DNA from: Candidula unifasciata
Taxonomy: Eukaryota > Mollusca > Gastropoda > Stylommatophora > Geomitridae
DNA: 64,000 nucleotides
Direction: 5' to 3'
NCBI GenBank assembly: GCA_905116865.2
Contig: CAJHNH020007557.1
Coordinates: forward strand, 124,001-188,000
Translations under genes and position numbers: made by a program
The notes under the pieces: model-generated
The model's input: the letters and a program-made list of their open reading frames with translations, nothing else
What the model was told of the DNA's origin: nothing
Database searches by the model: none
Part shown: one piece after another, positions 1 through 11,639 of the stretch
Layout of the letters: each line of letters starts with the position of its first letter
How positions within the stretch are numbered: the first letter of the stretch is position 1

Positions 1-1262
1 GAGTTCGGCATCAAAAACCACATTGCAAGAATTAGACAAAGTGCAAAATCAAGCACTCAGAGTTACCACAGGAAGTATGAAATCAACACCTATAGCTGTG
101 ATGGAGAAAATGGGAATGACCCAAGCACTGAGTGAACGCAGAGACACCAAGATGCTTTTACAAGCAGAAAAGTTTCTTAGTATGCCCAGTTACCCTATGA
201 ATGAAAGATTCCAAAATTTGGCTTTGGGACGACTAAAGAGAAGTTTTATCCACCAGGCTAAACGGCTCGGCAGACAAACCACTGATTTGCCTGCAACTGA
301 TAGATCCTTAAATGCTGTCCCAGAACGGACCACCTGGAGAGAGGAGTATAAGTTTCCAATACACATCAAGACTGAAGTGACAGGGGTATTTGACAAGGAA
401 GAACAAAACTGTGCAGCGCAAAACAGCCACTCTCAGTCTACTTGATGATAAATACCCGCAGAGTCTTTGGGTCCGTGTTTACACAGATGGGTCAGCAGAA
501 AGCGCAGTCAGAAGTGGAGGTGCAGGAGTGTACATTGAGTATCCTAATAATACCAGGGATACAGCCAAAATACCAAAAGGAAAGCACTGTCACAATTGGA
601 TGCAGAAGTGCAAGCCATCAAGATAGCGGTAGAGAAACTACTAAATACAGGGTATTTTTCACAACCAGTGGTATTCCTGACAGATGCAAAAGCAGTACTT
701 CAGTCACTCCAGTCTGGAAAATTACCAAGCATACGGACACTATTATCCGAACTAGGCAACCGTTGTAATTTAGTAATGCAGTGGATACCTTCCCACTGTG
801 GAGTTCCCGGAAACGGGAAACGAAAGAGCTGATAAACTAGCTAAGGAAGGTGCAACTGAAGAACAACCCGACATACCAGTCTCTTGTCAACAGAAGAAGA
901 GAATGATCAAATCAATCAGTATGCCACCAAAACTGGCACAAGACGATTACCATATTATGGACAGACCAGAGCAAATCATTATCCTTCGCCTTAGAACAGG
1001 GCACAATCAACTTCGCTGCCACATGTACAACAAATTTAAGATTGGCCAGTCAGCAATGTGTACTTGTGGACTGGCACCTGAAACAACAGATCACATCCTT
1101 CAAGACTGTCCCAGATTCAACACTTTCAGGCAAAACCTTTGGCCAAAAGAGACACTTGTGGAAGTCAAACTTTACGGGCTGCTTAGTGAATTACAAAAGA
1201 CAGTGAAATTCATACTAGAGACATCATTGCAGATATAGATAATTTATTTCATGTGAACGAAA
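1..1262 (+). pseudogene. LINE-A remnant: end of RT, RNase H and 3' tail
   Basis: Degenerate 3' half of a non-LTR retrotransposon with an RNase H domain (I/Jockey-like group). The reading passes through three frames. It begins in the RT thumb (a peptide like LDKVQNQALRVTTG near 30-80) and continues into RNase H, with VYTDGSAES near 475-500 (first catalytic Asp), VFLTDAKAVL near 675-705 (third Asp) and WIPSHCGVPGN near 782-815. The C-terminal Cys/His stretch (CTCGLAPETTDHILQDCP) lies near 1060-1110. A stop at 1236-1238 is followed by a short 3' UTR ending GTGAACGAAAGAAGAAG. Frameshifts show that it is dead. It is cut by the window start. Confidence 0.85.
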
Positions 1263-2078
1263 GAAGAAGAAGATATATCTAGAGAGAATGAAAACAGGGA
1301 GTATGAGGACAGAGTGGTCAGAAGGAAGGATATATATCTAGAGAGAATGAGAAAAGGGAGTATGAGGAAGAGAGTGGTCAGAAGGAAGGATATATACATA
1401 AAGAGAATAAGAACAGGGAGTATGAGGACAGCGAGTGGTCAGAACGAAGGATATATATCTAGAGAGAATGAGAAAAAGGAGTATGAGGACAGAGAGTGGT
1501 CAGAAGGAAGGATATATATCTAGAGAGAATGAGAAAAGGGAGTATGAGGACAGAGTGGTCAGAAGGAAGGATATATATAGAGAGAGTATGAGGACAGAGA
1601 GTGGTCAGAAGGAAGGATATATAGAGAGAGTATGAGGACAGAGAGTGGTCAGAAGGAAGGATATATATATCTTGAGAGAATGAGAAAAGGGAGTATAAGG
1701 ACAGAGAGTGGTCAGAAGGAAGGATATATATCTAGAGAGAATGAGAAAAGGGAGTATGAGGACAGAGAGTGGTCAGAAGGAAAGATATATATATAGAGAG
1801 AGAATGAGAACAGGGAGTATGAGGACAGAGAGTGGTCAGAAGGAAGAATATATCTAGAGAGAATGAGAAAAGGGAGTATGAGGACAGAGGGTGGTCAGAA
1901 GGAAGGATATATATAGAGAGAGAGTGAGAACAGGGAGTATGAGGACAGAGAGTGGTCAGAAGGAAGGATATATATCTAGAGAGTATGAGAACAGGGAGTA
2001 TGAGGACAGAGTGGTTAGAAGGAAGGATATATATCTAGAGAGAATGAGAACAGGGAGTATGAGGGCAGAGAAGCAGAC
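1263..2078 (+). repeat. Minisatellite, about 60-bp unit
   Basis: About 14 tandem copies of a unit containing AGTATGAGGACAGAGAGTGG followed by TCAGAAGGAAGGATATATAT. Spacing between copies is mostly 59-60 bp, with a few shortened units. It directly follows the GAAGAAG tail of the LINE remnant, so it may have grown from that tail. The apparent open frames are by-products of the repeat. Confidence 0.9.
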
Positions 2079-2084
2079 AGATAA

Positions 2085-2477
<393 letters not shown>

Positions 2478-2705
2478 AAGAAAGAGAAAGAAAGGAAAAG
2501 AAAGAAAGAGAGAGAAGAAAGCAAAGACAGTGAAAAACTTACTAATTTTAAAGTAATAAATAATGCACACATGGGCTTGTCGTTTTCTTTTCTCGTAAAA
2601 TCTTTTAATAGGAGCCCTGCAGATGAAAGAACAGAATTGTTATCGGAGAGAATAAATTTTCAGAAACAAACAAACCAAACAAACATCACCATCACAAAGG
2701 TCATT

Positions 2706-3175
2706 AACCTGTCTACACACCTGCCACCAGTAACATGCCTGTCTACACACCTGCCCACCAGTAGCTTGCCTGTCTACACACCTGCCCCCAGTAGCTTGCC
2801 TGTCTACACACCTGCCCCCAGTAGCTTGCCTGTCTACACACCTGCCACCAGTAGCTTGCCTGTCTACACACCTGCCCCCAGTAGCTTGCCTGTCTACACA
2901 CCTGCCACCAGTAGCTTGCCTGTCTACACACCCTTCAGTACTAGTAGCCTGCCTGTAGCTACTACACACCTGCCCCAGTAGCTTGCCTGTCTACAGTAGC
3001 TTGCCTGTATACACACCTGCCACCAGTATGGCTGCAGTAATTTGCCTGTCTACACATCTGCCATAAGTGTGTCTGCAGTAACTTGCCTGTCTACACACCT
3101 GCCACCAGTAACTACCTGTCTACACACCTGCCATAAGTGTGTCTGCAGTAACTTGCCTGTCTACACACCTGCATG
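2706..3175 (+). repeat. 30-bp minisatellite
   Basis: Tandem 30-bp unit reading CCTGTCTACACACCTGCC followed by C/A-CCAGTAGCTTG. Seven near-perfect copies come first, followed by more diverged copies to about 3175. The unit length is a multiple of three, so both strands stay open in several frames. This is not coding. Confidence 0.95.
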
Positions 3176-3361
3176 GCAACACCTTATCTACCTATCAACA
3201 GAATACCCCTGATGTATGTGCTGATGTTTCTAACAAACAAAGCCAAAAGTCTCACGTCTGTCTACATCTTGAGGTGAAAGAGAAATACACTAGGAAGGTG
3301 AGCATTATGTGTTTCACACACATCACAATGTGGTATTCTAAATCCATGAAATACACAATTA

Positions 3362-3765
3362 TTTAACAGATGAACAACAACTCAAATCATTCCATGGACG
3401 AACAACTCAATTCATTCCACATATGAAAAATGTAAATCATTACACAGGTGAACTCAAATAATTCCAGCAATGAACAATTCAAATCATTCCACAGGCGAAC
3501 AACTCAAAATCATTTCACATATGGAATAACTCACATCATTTCATGGACGAACAACCCAAATCCTTTCATAGATGAACAACGGATAAACACCTCAAATCAA
3601 ACCATAGATAACTCAAATCAGTCTACAGATAAAATTAGCCCACAGATAAACAACTCAAATCAATCCGCATATAAAATCAGTCTACAGATAAAATGAGTCC
3701 ACAGATAAACAACTCAAATCATTCCGCATATAAAATCAGTCGACAGATAAACAAATCATTCCACA
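3362..3765 (+). repeat. Degenerate short-unit tandem array (about 24-27 bp)
   Basis: Repeats of ACTCAAATCATTCCACA plus GATGAACAA-like spacers, with shorter GATAAACAACTCAAATCA units towards the end. An old, diverged minisatellite that stops where a SINE1 copy begins. Confidence 0.8.
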
Positions 3766-4035
3766 TTCCTGTGTGGGTTCAGGGGCCCCATTGTGGGGGG
3801 GGGGGGGGGAGACCCACAGCCTATCAAAAAATGTATGTCCTGTGAGTCGACTGATGAGGAGATTCCTTCGAAGTTGGAGTGCATCTGCCTGAGCGGCAAG
3901 GAACAAACAACTGCACACAAATGAGCAGTAAAACGGGTGCACACGAAATACCCAGGCCCTGGCACAAAGCCAAAGTCAAAATAGACGAATAACCAGGACT
4001 TTCCGCTGGAGCTCACAGCCGATGAACAAAGAAGA
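3766..4035 (+). mobile_element. SINE1 copy (+), diverged
   Basis: Starts with TGTGTGGGTTCAGGGGCCCC and contains the family landmarks: ATGTCCTGTGAGTCGACTGA, GCATCTGCCTGAGCGGCAAG, a pyrimidine/purine centre, and the end TTTCCGCTGGAGCTCACAGC before GAAGAAAAAAAAAG. A long poly-G expansion sits near 3796. The most complete copies are at 9113-9400 and 58264-58549. Confidence 0.85.
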
Positions 4036-4082
4036 AAAAAAAAAGAAATAATTCCAAAGATGAACATTTCAGTCTGCGATCT

Positions 4083-4150
4083 GCTGCTCGAGTGGTTAGT
4101 GAGCTCGCCTGACAAGACAGCTGTCGGTGGAGTTCAATCCTCAGCAGTAG
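4083..4150 (+). mobile_element. tRNA-like sequence, possible SINE head
   Basis: CTCGAGTGGTTAGTGAGCTC resembles a pol III A box. GTGGAGTTCAATCCTCAGC, about 45 bp downstream, resembles a B box. There is no clean cloverleaf or tRNA 3' end, so I read it as a tRNA-derived SINE head rather than a tRNA gene. Confidence 0.35.
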
Positions 4151-5159
4151 CAGAACTCAGGTTACTAAACTGTACAGCTCTGGGTAGTCAGTCAGTCTAG
4201 AGCGGGTACGGGGATGTTGACAGGTGGCTGTCTCGCGATCTATCTGAGGTATGTGTAAGGTCAAACGGGACTGACAGCCAAACATGCGTGTCACGGAGCA
4301 CACGCAAAACTGGTAAGGGTGAATTGGGTGGGCCCGTGGAATCTAGCTGACGCGAAGATCGAGCTTTATTCACTTGGGCGTCCACGCGTCCCAGAGGACG
4401 AGCGACACCAGTTCTCTTCATCATTTTTACACCTGAGAACCCAGAAGAAACTGTTTCACGGAGCTCATGACAGCTTAATAAAAACATAGATACAGTCGAG
4501 TGTGGATAAGTAGAAGTCACAGGGACCTCAGGAAATGTTTCCATTTTTCGGAAATTCTACTTTTCCTGAAGGAAAACCCACCAGTCTCGAGCTGAACCCC
4601 CCCCCCACATTCATGTGTACTAGACAACCACTTTGAAAAGACAGTTATATGACAGTAAATTTAGTCAACCAGAGAAAGGGCGGGGGAGAGAAAAATATGG
4701 AGGAAAGAAGGAGAAGAATGAGAGAGAAAGAGGGGGGGGGGGGCTAAAAGAAGAAGCAGGAGGAGAGGAAAATATCAGACGAGACAGGAAACAGAAAGAA
4801 GAGACAGAGGGGCATTAGGGAGGAGAGCAAGAGAAGACAGTGAGAATAGAGAGGGAAGGGAGAGGGGTAGGACAAGAGAGAAGATATAGGCAGACGAGTG
4901 AAGGAGAAAGATCAGAAAAAAGAGAAGATTATTAGGGGATTTAGAACTCTGATCGCCAGACGGCCCAAACGCACTGTAAATATAAGCCGCGACAAAAAAT
5001 ACAACTGGGAAACCTGGGTTAAGGTTACTCTGCCGTCCCCACCTCCTTCCACTGTGAACCTTGAAGCGACTGCATGCGAGGGGACCGCTCCCGTCCCGTG
5101 CTCGCTGTCATTGTGTATTTACTAGTAATCTGGTGGATCAAAATATCAATGTGATGGCT
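4151..5159. other. Unassigned spacer with GA-rich tract
   Basis: No convincing gene. 4630-4920 is strongly purine-rich on the + strand (GAAAGAGGGGGGG, GAGACAGG). A minus-strand open frame at 4197-4544 has no recognisable domain and no splice signals. Confidence 0.4.
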
Positions 5160-5790
5160 GACACCGTTTTGTCTTGATAATTTCTGCTATTTTTGATCTG
5201 ACGTTGGACAAGGCACGACAGAGGTGCCTTTTCATATCAACCTGGCACCGTTGTTTTGTTTTCATGACTCTTAAAGCTGAGTCCTGGTTATTCTTCTCTT
5301 CTTCTTCTCCACGTCCTCTTTTACCGTTTCGGGTATCGAGTGGGATATAAGGTCCGGCTTCGTGCGCTTCTGGCTGCCTCGGCCACAGACAAAGTTGCTG
5401 AAGAGTTTCTCTGATGTTATCTTCCCATATTGTTCTTGGTCTCCCCCGTGTGGGTTCCGGGGCCCTATTGTAAGGAAAACAAGAATAGACCCACTGCCTC
5501 CCCAAAAGCATGTCGTAAGAGTCGACTAATTGGGGAGCTTCTCTGCCTATGAGGCAAGGAACCAGCAGTCTGCATTCAATTGAATCAGATCTGTAAAACT
5601 GATGCACACGCAACACTCAGGTTCTGGAGCAGGACTGCAGTCCAGAGGTGGACGAACAACCAGAACTTTACGCCAGAGTGTACAGCTGGTGAACGCGAAG
5701 AAGAAGAACAAGTTCTTGGTCTACCTCTTGCTCTACGTCCCTCTCCTCTTTTGGTATATGCCTTGTAGGGTCCTGGTTATTACAAGTTAA
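5160..5790 (-). pseudogene. LINE 3'-end fragment, split by a SINE1
   Basis: The minus strand encodes a typical LINE C-terminal peptide (RGRPRTIWEDNIRETLQQL) followed by a GRGEEEEK tail from GAAGAAGAAG. A SINE1 insertion at 5443-5711 interrupts it. A paralogous copy at about 9745-9945 reads through the insertion point without the SINE. Confidence 0.7.
5443..5711 (+). mobile_element. SINE1 copy (+) with 11-bp TSD
   Basis: Full-length copy, from CCCCCGTGTGGGTTCCGGGG to GGTGAACGCGAAGAAGAAGA. Flanked by perfect direct repeats GTTCTTGGTCT at 5432-5442 and 5712-5722. Internal landmarks are ATGTCGTAAGAGTCGACTAA and CAGATCTGTAAAACTGATGC. Confidence 0.95.
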
Positions 5791-5953
5791 CTCAATTTAA
5801 AAACAACTGCACGCCCCCTTGAAACTTCCTGACTAGAGACCACTGTGTAGACAGACAAGAGCCTTTAGTTTATGTGACCAGACAGCCAATGACGACGGTG
5901 ATGATGATGACGACGGGTAGGCTGGTTCCGCCCATGACAGCCTCACCTATCAC

Positions 5954-6414
5954 CTCGCCTTTTCTCCCTCGCGCATATTTCAACATCATCGGCGACCGGG
6001 TGGCTGATTGGCTCGCCTTTTCTCCCTCGCGCATATTTCAACATCATCGGCGACCGGGTCGCTGATTGGCTCGCCTTTTCTCCCTCGCGCATATTTCAAC
6101 ATCATCGGCGACCGGGTGGCTGATTGGCTCGCCTTTTCTCCCTCGCGCATATTTCAACATCATCGGCGACCGGGTCGCTGATTGGCTCGCCTTTTCTCCC
6201 TCGCGCATATTTCAACATCATCGGCGACCGGGTCGCTTATTGGCTCGCCTTTTCTCCCTCGCGCTATTTCAACATCATCGGCGACCGGGTCGCTTATTGG
6301 CTCGCCTTTTCTCCCTCGCGCATATTTCAACATCATCGGCGACCGGGTCGCTGATTGGCTCGCCTTTTCTCCCTCGCGCATATTTCAACATCATCGGCGA
6401 CCGGGTCGCTGACT
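5954..6414 (+). repeat. 58-bp satellite array, 8 copies
   Basis: Eight tandem copies of a 58-bp unit containing GATTGGCTCGCCTTTTCTCC, CTCGCGCATATTTCAACATC and ATCGGCGACCGGGT. The copy near 6244 lacks two bases. Since 58 is 3n+1, all frames stay open, which explains the overlapping open frames on both strands. Copies are nearly identical, so expansion is recent. Confidence 0.95.
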
Positions 6415-6590
6415 GAGTGGCTCGCCTTTTGACGACCTTGTCGCCGGTAGGGACAGTATTTGGGTCTGTCTCCTTTGATCGCATCAACACTGAAGGAGTT
6501 TTTTTTCAGAGCTCTAAGTGGCGAGCAATGCTAAGCCATTTTATACGGCGCATACAACCTAGTCACAATTATAACCTAAAACTCCCCCTT
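6415..6590 (+). repeat. Interspersed repeat shared with 63.2 kb
   Basis: GGCTCGCCTTTTGACGACC through GGGTCTGTCTCCTTTGATCG and CCTAGTCACAATTATAACCT matches 63175-63345 in the same orientation. The 63-kb copy carries only one GGCTCGCC start. The 58-bp satellite therefore looks like a local expansion at the edge of this repeat. Class unknown. Confidence 0.7.
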
Positions 6591-6599
6591 TAGAAATGA

Positions 6600-7290
6600 T
6601 GGTTGAACGTGAAATTTGACAGAAAAATAGAAACCAGATGTCAGAAAGCAAGTGCATACCAACTGTCACCATTATTGAGAGGCGCAAGCATAACTATGAG
6701 CACAAAGAGACAGATTATTAATAGCATATTTATTCTAACATTAAGCTACCTGTGTCAAACATGGACACTATCTAAAGCCCATATACGCAAAATCACCACC
6801 TGCGAGATGAGGCGCCTGAGAAAAGCAGCCAACCTAACCATCCGAGATCGAGTGAATAATGAAAATAGCAGGCAAATTGTGGGAACGACACCTTGTACTA
6901 GATTCATCGAGAAACAGCAGTTTGGCCATCTAGTTAGAATGCAACAAGATCAAATACGATCACAAGCACTACATCTCAGAAGATTAGCTACAAGAGCAAG
7001 AGGACGGCCGCGGAAAAACATGGATCGACAACATTAAAGACACTACGCCTTCACGGCATGGCAATAGCCAGTGGCAGCCAACGTACACTGGATCGCAAAT
7101 TATTCCTCCCCACGACGCTTAATGGCAAAAGTTTGGGAAACACTGGTCTATATGATTCTGGCATTACACTGCTGCACAGCGAGTGTGTAAACGACACGTA
7201 TATCAGACCTGCTACCTGTCAGCAGCAGAAAATAACCGCTTTAGCTGAAACTTCTAATGCTGTGACATTGGATTTAACCATAAAACGCTA
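6600..7290 (+). pseudogene. LINE RT C-terminal fragment
   Basis: The open frame 6603-7037 encodes a LINE C-terminal region: KRQIINSIFILTLSYLCQTW, then TTCEMRRLRKA, GTTPCTRFIEKQQFGHLVRM and the terminal ARGRPRKN. These are hallmarks of the post-RT region of animal endonuclease/RT LINEs. A frame change near 7030 continues the peptide to about 7120, with a probable 3' UTR to about 7290. No RT active site is present, so it is 5'-truncated. Confidence 0.8.
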
Positions 7291-8138
7291 GCTACGTTTT
7301 GTGTTTATAAAGGTTTTCTGGTTAGTTACCAGATTGTCCGCGGAAAAATCTTCCCCTCAGATTCTTAAAAAGATTTGACAGGTCGTCAACGAATATCTGT
7401 GTACTATGGCAGCAACAAAATGTGTTTTTTATTTATATATATTTTTAAATTTACGCATCCGGGTATACCAGTATCACCGCACCAGGTACCAACTGTATTT
7501 TGTTAACTGACTGGTTTCTAATTTCATTAGTTTTTTGCAATTGCTTTCTGACATCCATAACGTTGTCAAAATCATCGAAAAGCCAAAAAAGTCTACAAAT
7601 GAATGAAACCCAAATGTTGTAACTGTGAAACTGCTTTCAGAACCCCTCGGCATACACATAATATGTGCTAGATTTAGTGTACAAAATTAGTCGTGTTCCC
7701 AATTTATTTCTGATGTTCGTTCCGATTCTATTTTTACTGCAGCTGACGGGACGCTAAACTAGGAACGTTCATAACAGCCCGAAATAACCTGGACTTACAT
7801 GAGCTGACTCACTGTGACAAAGGACCATAATATCACGTCACAAAGGGTATCTTTGATAAGGATATTGATAACAGGTCCGCAGAGGGGTGACTCGTCTTGA
7901 TTTAGTGAATGATGCAATAATTACAAATTTGCCAGTGTGTCGGCGATATCATCATCAGCATCGCGTACCGTGCTGGTATGCGTAGGTGGGCATGTTTCGC
8001 CACCTCACACGATTACCAGAATTATGGATCAAGTCAGTGTTTTTGACCGATCCCATTCATATGACGAAGACGTTTACAAATGCCTGCCGTTGTATTTTCG
8101 ATATTTTTATTCCCGTAATTACTTACAGGAAAACGTGA
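7291..8138. other. Unassigned single-copy-looking spacer
   Basis: No repeat family recognised. A 35-codon open stretch from ATG 8024 (LPLYFRYFYSRNYLQ, ending at a CAG/GAAAAC junction) looks protein-like, but no flanking exon was found. Confidence 0.3.
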
Positions 8139-8165
8139 ACCCCCCCCCCCCCCCCCCCACCCCCC
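8139..8165 (+). repeat. Poly-C tract
   Basis: A C run of about 20 nt followed by CCCCC interrupted by single A. It is one of several long G/C homopolymers in the window. Confidence 0.95.
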
Positions 8166-9100
8166 GTGGATGCCTATATTCATCTAGACGTTAGTGATTT
8201 AGGTGCTTTCTTAATATCCACGCCCATCTTGAGCTATTTCTATATAAATCTGGAACTGGCCTAAACAGGGAAAATACACAGGTCACGGGACAGCCTGGTA
8301 GACTGCCAGCAGTCGTGGGAACTAGGCTGCATGTATTCGTGGGACCTAGGCTGCACTCTCTCGTGGGACGTAGGTGGGTTGGGGTTAGGGCCAGTTCTAG
8401 TTGTTTTAAGGTCGCCGGGAAACCCATTCTTATCACCCTCTAAAATGTTGGACTGTCCTGTGAGGTCATTGGGGTAGGATTTTAAGAAAGAACCATGTTT
8501 TATTTACAAATAACATTTACATTGTCGAGCTGTATTGAAACAGACTTTTTCTTTGTTATTTTCATCAGCTGTTTATTTATAGTTAGGTAAAAAAAAAAAA
8601 TTGTACAGTGCCGACGCCAACTGTGAGTACAACAGAACTTGCGTCTCTGCAACTGTTTACCACGAAGGTGTATGTCAATTATTTTGTCCCTACTAATTTA
8701 CGTTGATGATTAGCATTTGACATAATCTACGCCTTTACACCTTATGACGTAACTGAAAAAAATGATGTTAACTGAAACAATGACGTAGCACGCCCATTTA
8801 TAGCAGGCTGCGACGCCTTTGGTGCAACAGTTGTGCTCTTATTCAGTATTTCCGTTTAAAAAAAATCCCTTCACAGACCACAATTTGTTTCACGTTAACC
8901 GAGTGTTCTCCTGTAAGGAAGTAGCTGTTAACGAGAGTTCACTGTATTATAACATAACCGAAATAATATGAAATACTTAAAACAAGAGAATCTTTTATAC
9001 ATAACTGGGGTTGGACCTTTTATTTTAAATATTGGGGGGGGGGGGGGCCCTCAAGAGGCCTAAGCTCCGAGGTTCCGGCCCTACGAACATGGAGATAATT
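8166..9100. other. Unassigned spacer
   Basis: Contains a short tandem of TCGTGGGACCTAGGCTGCA-like units (8310-8375), an A10 run near 8590 and a G run near 9034. No gene or recognised transposon. Confidence 0.4.
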
Positions 9101-9112
9101 ATCAGAATCGTC

Positions 9113-9400
9113 GCCCGTGTGGGTTCCGGGGCCCCATTGTGGGGAAAACAAGAATAGACCCACTGCCTCACCAAAAGCATGTCGTAAGAGTCGACTAATT
9201 GGGGAGCTTCCTTTGAAGTCGCGGAGTGCATCTGCCGGAGAGGCAAGGAACCAACAGTCTGTATTCAAGGGAATGAGATCTGTAAAACATGCACACGCAA
9301 CACTCAGGTTCTGGAGTAGGACTGCAGTTCAGTAATGGACGAGCAACCAGAACTTTCCGCCAGAGTGTACAGCTGGTGAACGCAAAGAAAGAAGAAGAAG
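9113..9400 (+). mobile_element. SINE1 copy (+) with 12-bp TSD
   Basis: Near-consensus copy beginning GCCCGTGTGGGTTCCGGGGC and ending GGTGAACGCAAAGAAAGAAG plus AAGAAG. Flanked by perfect ATCAGAATCGTC at 9101-9112 and 9401-9412. The 3' end GAACGCAAAGAA(A)GAAGAAG matches the LINE-A 3' end at 16455-16480. Confidence 0.96.
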
Positions 9401-9744
9401 ATCAGAATCGTCAGGCCCAATGATTATTTCACAAAATGAGGTTTCGTAATGAAAAAGAAATACTACAACAGCCGTGTGCGCGAGAATAATAAATAAGGGG
9501 CAAAGAAACAAGTCAGAGAAATTGAAGACGGTGGAAATGTGTAGAAAGTTGAGAATACAGTGGTTGGAGGGGGAGTAAAGAATGGGATAATCAAGGCTGA
9601 CCAAAACTAAAATACAAATGAACTTACGAGACATAAGAACACAATATGTGGAATACAGAAATCAACTTACGTGGGGCAATACTAGGCATTAGGGGCACAT
9701 GAACAGAAGAGAAAGATGTACGTGGGAAGTTTCAACAACAGCAC

Positions 9745-9945
9745 AACTTCATATCTTCTTTTACCGTTTGGTGTGTCGAGGGAGATATGAGGTCCTCTGT
9801 TTCTTGATTTTCAGACCCGTCTCGACCACAGGCAAACTGTACTGTTGTAGAGTTTCTCTGATGTTATCTTTCCATCTTGTTCTTGGTATAACTAGTCCTC
9901 TACGTCCTTCTCTTTCTTGTGTGCTTTATACGGAATGGCGTCACA
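9745..9945 (-). pseudogene. LINE 3'-end fragment (paralogue of 5.2-5.8 kb)
   Basis: TCTTTTACCGTTTGGTGTG through GAGTTTCTCTGATGTTATCT and CTTGTTCTTGGTATAACTAG to CTACGTCCTTCTC parallels 5310-5760, but without the SINE. It therefore serves as an empty-site comparison. Confidence 0.65.
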
Positions 9946-9960
9946 AGACTTTCTAAGTGT

Positions 9961-10690
9961 GCGAACAATTTGATTTGGTGTCTTGTTTGTAATTTAGAAT
10001 TGGTTCCCGACATGTTCGCTTATGACCTCACCCCTGATTGTTATCTCTTCTGGTCACTCCTGCAGCAATAGTCAAACATCTCCTTTCCATGGCCTAGCAA
10101 TGACAATTTATTCAAGCAGTAGCGACGACTTCACCAAAACATCAACCGACACGGAGGACAGGAGAGACGCGACAGTCGACGCCTGCATAGCGCCACATAT
10201 AAGTTTTCACTTATAGACTATCTTAAAAGATATATGTTGAATGCTGAATGTTGAATTAGCAATCGGCATCACAGCACTCGGGTCACTACCATAATAATAT
10301 ATTTGTACTTAATGAATCTAAAAAGGTACGGTTGAATACCCTCCCCAAGAACACATATTATCAAATTAATATCACAACAGCAGCAAATAGTTAAGTTAAT
10401 AGGTTTTTTACAAGAGGCACTGATTCTACTTTAGTGATACTATCACCATTTAATTCCGCCTGTACTATGCAAGACCACTTGATGAATGCCTGCAGATGAT
10501 TATACTGTTTTAGTCATGTCTCATTTTTCAGCTCCAAGCTGCGTTCCTAATTTGCAACTATAGCTAACATATTTTAGAACTGTCATTTATTATTTGCTAT
10601 ATTGTTTTCCAAAAATGTTTGTGATCCTACTTCTGGAAATTACCTTTCGTCAGGGGAAAATAGCCGTCCTTTTAAAAACTTTAGTGTCGG
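9961..10690. other. Unassigned spacer
   Basis: AT-rich. No domain, splice pair or repeat family recognised. Confidence 0.4.
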
Positions 10691-10694
10691 TATT

Positions 10695-11558
10695 TTTGAC
10701 TTTCTCATAACATCATCATCACGTGCCTTGCTAGCTGGCGTAGGCGTTCATGCATCTCCACAGATCTCGATCTTTGGTGTTCTGTCTTCAGGCATCCACC
10801 ATCATTACTTTTGGTCTGCTGCTGCATTTTCTACCAGTGATATTTCCAGTCATCACGATATTTTCCGGTGCTCCTGTTATCACATCACCAAAGAACTTTG
10901 TCTCCTTCTCATTGTTGTATATAATGTTCTACTTTCATTAGCCATTTCCCGGCAATTATTGTTACTTATTCATTCAGTCCAAGGTATTCGCAAAATTCTT
11001 CTCAAGAACCACATCTCAGTTGCTTCCGAATTTTTCTTAATTTGTTTGCTCACATTCCAAGATTCACTGCCATACAACAGAACACGCTCAATGTAACATT
11101 TCAGTTCTCGTTTTCTGATGTTGGTCTGCGTCTCTGGCTTAGGCACTGCGTACGCGCTTCGTAATGCCGGGTTCGATCCCAGCTGCGGGCCCTGCGCTTG
11201 AGTTAGTTTCGACAGTGGACCGTCCAGAAAGCAACGCAAACTACTGGATGAGAATTTGCCTAAAAAACCACAACAGCACACACACACACAAATGCTGGGG
11301 TTGGTTCTGCAACGTCCTGTAAAGGATACGCAACTAACTTTTTTTTCTTCTTCTGATATTTAACGAGAGTGATTTATTACATAAGATACTCCTCATCTTC
11401 TGAAATGAGGTCTTTGCCTGACCAATTCTACTCTTAATTTCTGACGATATGAATGTCACCAAATTCTTGAATTTACTGACTTGGTTAAGCACCTTCCCCT
11501 CTATTGCTCTGTCACATTTTGGAGTTTTCTTTTTCTTCTTTGATATAACCATTTCTTC
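10695..11558 (-). pseudogene. LINE-D 3' region, split by SINE2
   Basis: The minus strand encodes part of the LINE RT connection and C-terminus. 11334-11552 gives LNQVSKFKNLVTFISSEIKS and MRSILCNKSLSLNIR. 11020-11115 gives IRKRELKCYIERVLLYGSES and RRILRIPWTE. The 3' end at 10695-10830 carries GTGCCTTGCTAGCTGGCGTA and a CATCATCATC (minus-strand GATGATG) tail. A SINE2 at 11123-11348 splits it. The 33.3-33.9 kb copy is uninterrupted. Confidence 0.85.
11123..11348 (+). mobile_element. SINE2 copy (+), tRNA-derived
   Basis: tRNA-like head with B box GCCGGGTTCGATCCCAGCTG, body GTTTCGACAGTGG / CAAACTACTGGATG, a CA repeat, and the conserved 3' end GGTTCTGCAACGTCCTGTAA plus GGATACGCAACTAAC, then a T-rich run. 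Target-site duplication TTTTCTGATGTT (11111-11122) versus TCTTCTGATATT (11349-11360), two mismatches. Confidence 0.9.
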
Positions 11559-11639
11559 TATACTGTGTACACATTCAATCCCACTGATCTTAACCTAATA
11601 CTAAATACTCTGCAAGGATGATAGGCAAATTCGTGAAGC

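Noticed and set aside
3203..3298. Possible + exon (SQKSHVCLHLEVKEKYTRK with donor GTGAGC)
   Set aside because: No partner exon, and it is sandwiched between two minisatellites.
5874..6490. Several overlapping open frames on both strands over the 58-bp satellite
   Set aside because: The unit has no stop in these frames, and the frames shift with each unit. No splice or start context.
8024..8137. ATG-initiated 35-codon stretch (LPLYFRYFYSRNYLQ) vaguely like the N-terminus of the primase small subunit
   Set aside because: Similarity is short and from memory. No following primase exon was found, and the stretch ends at a poly-C run.
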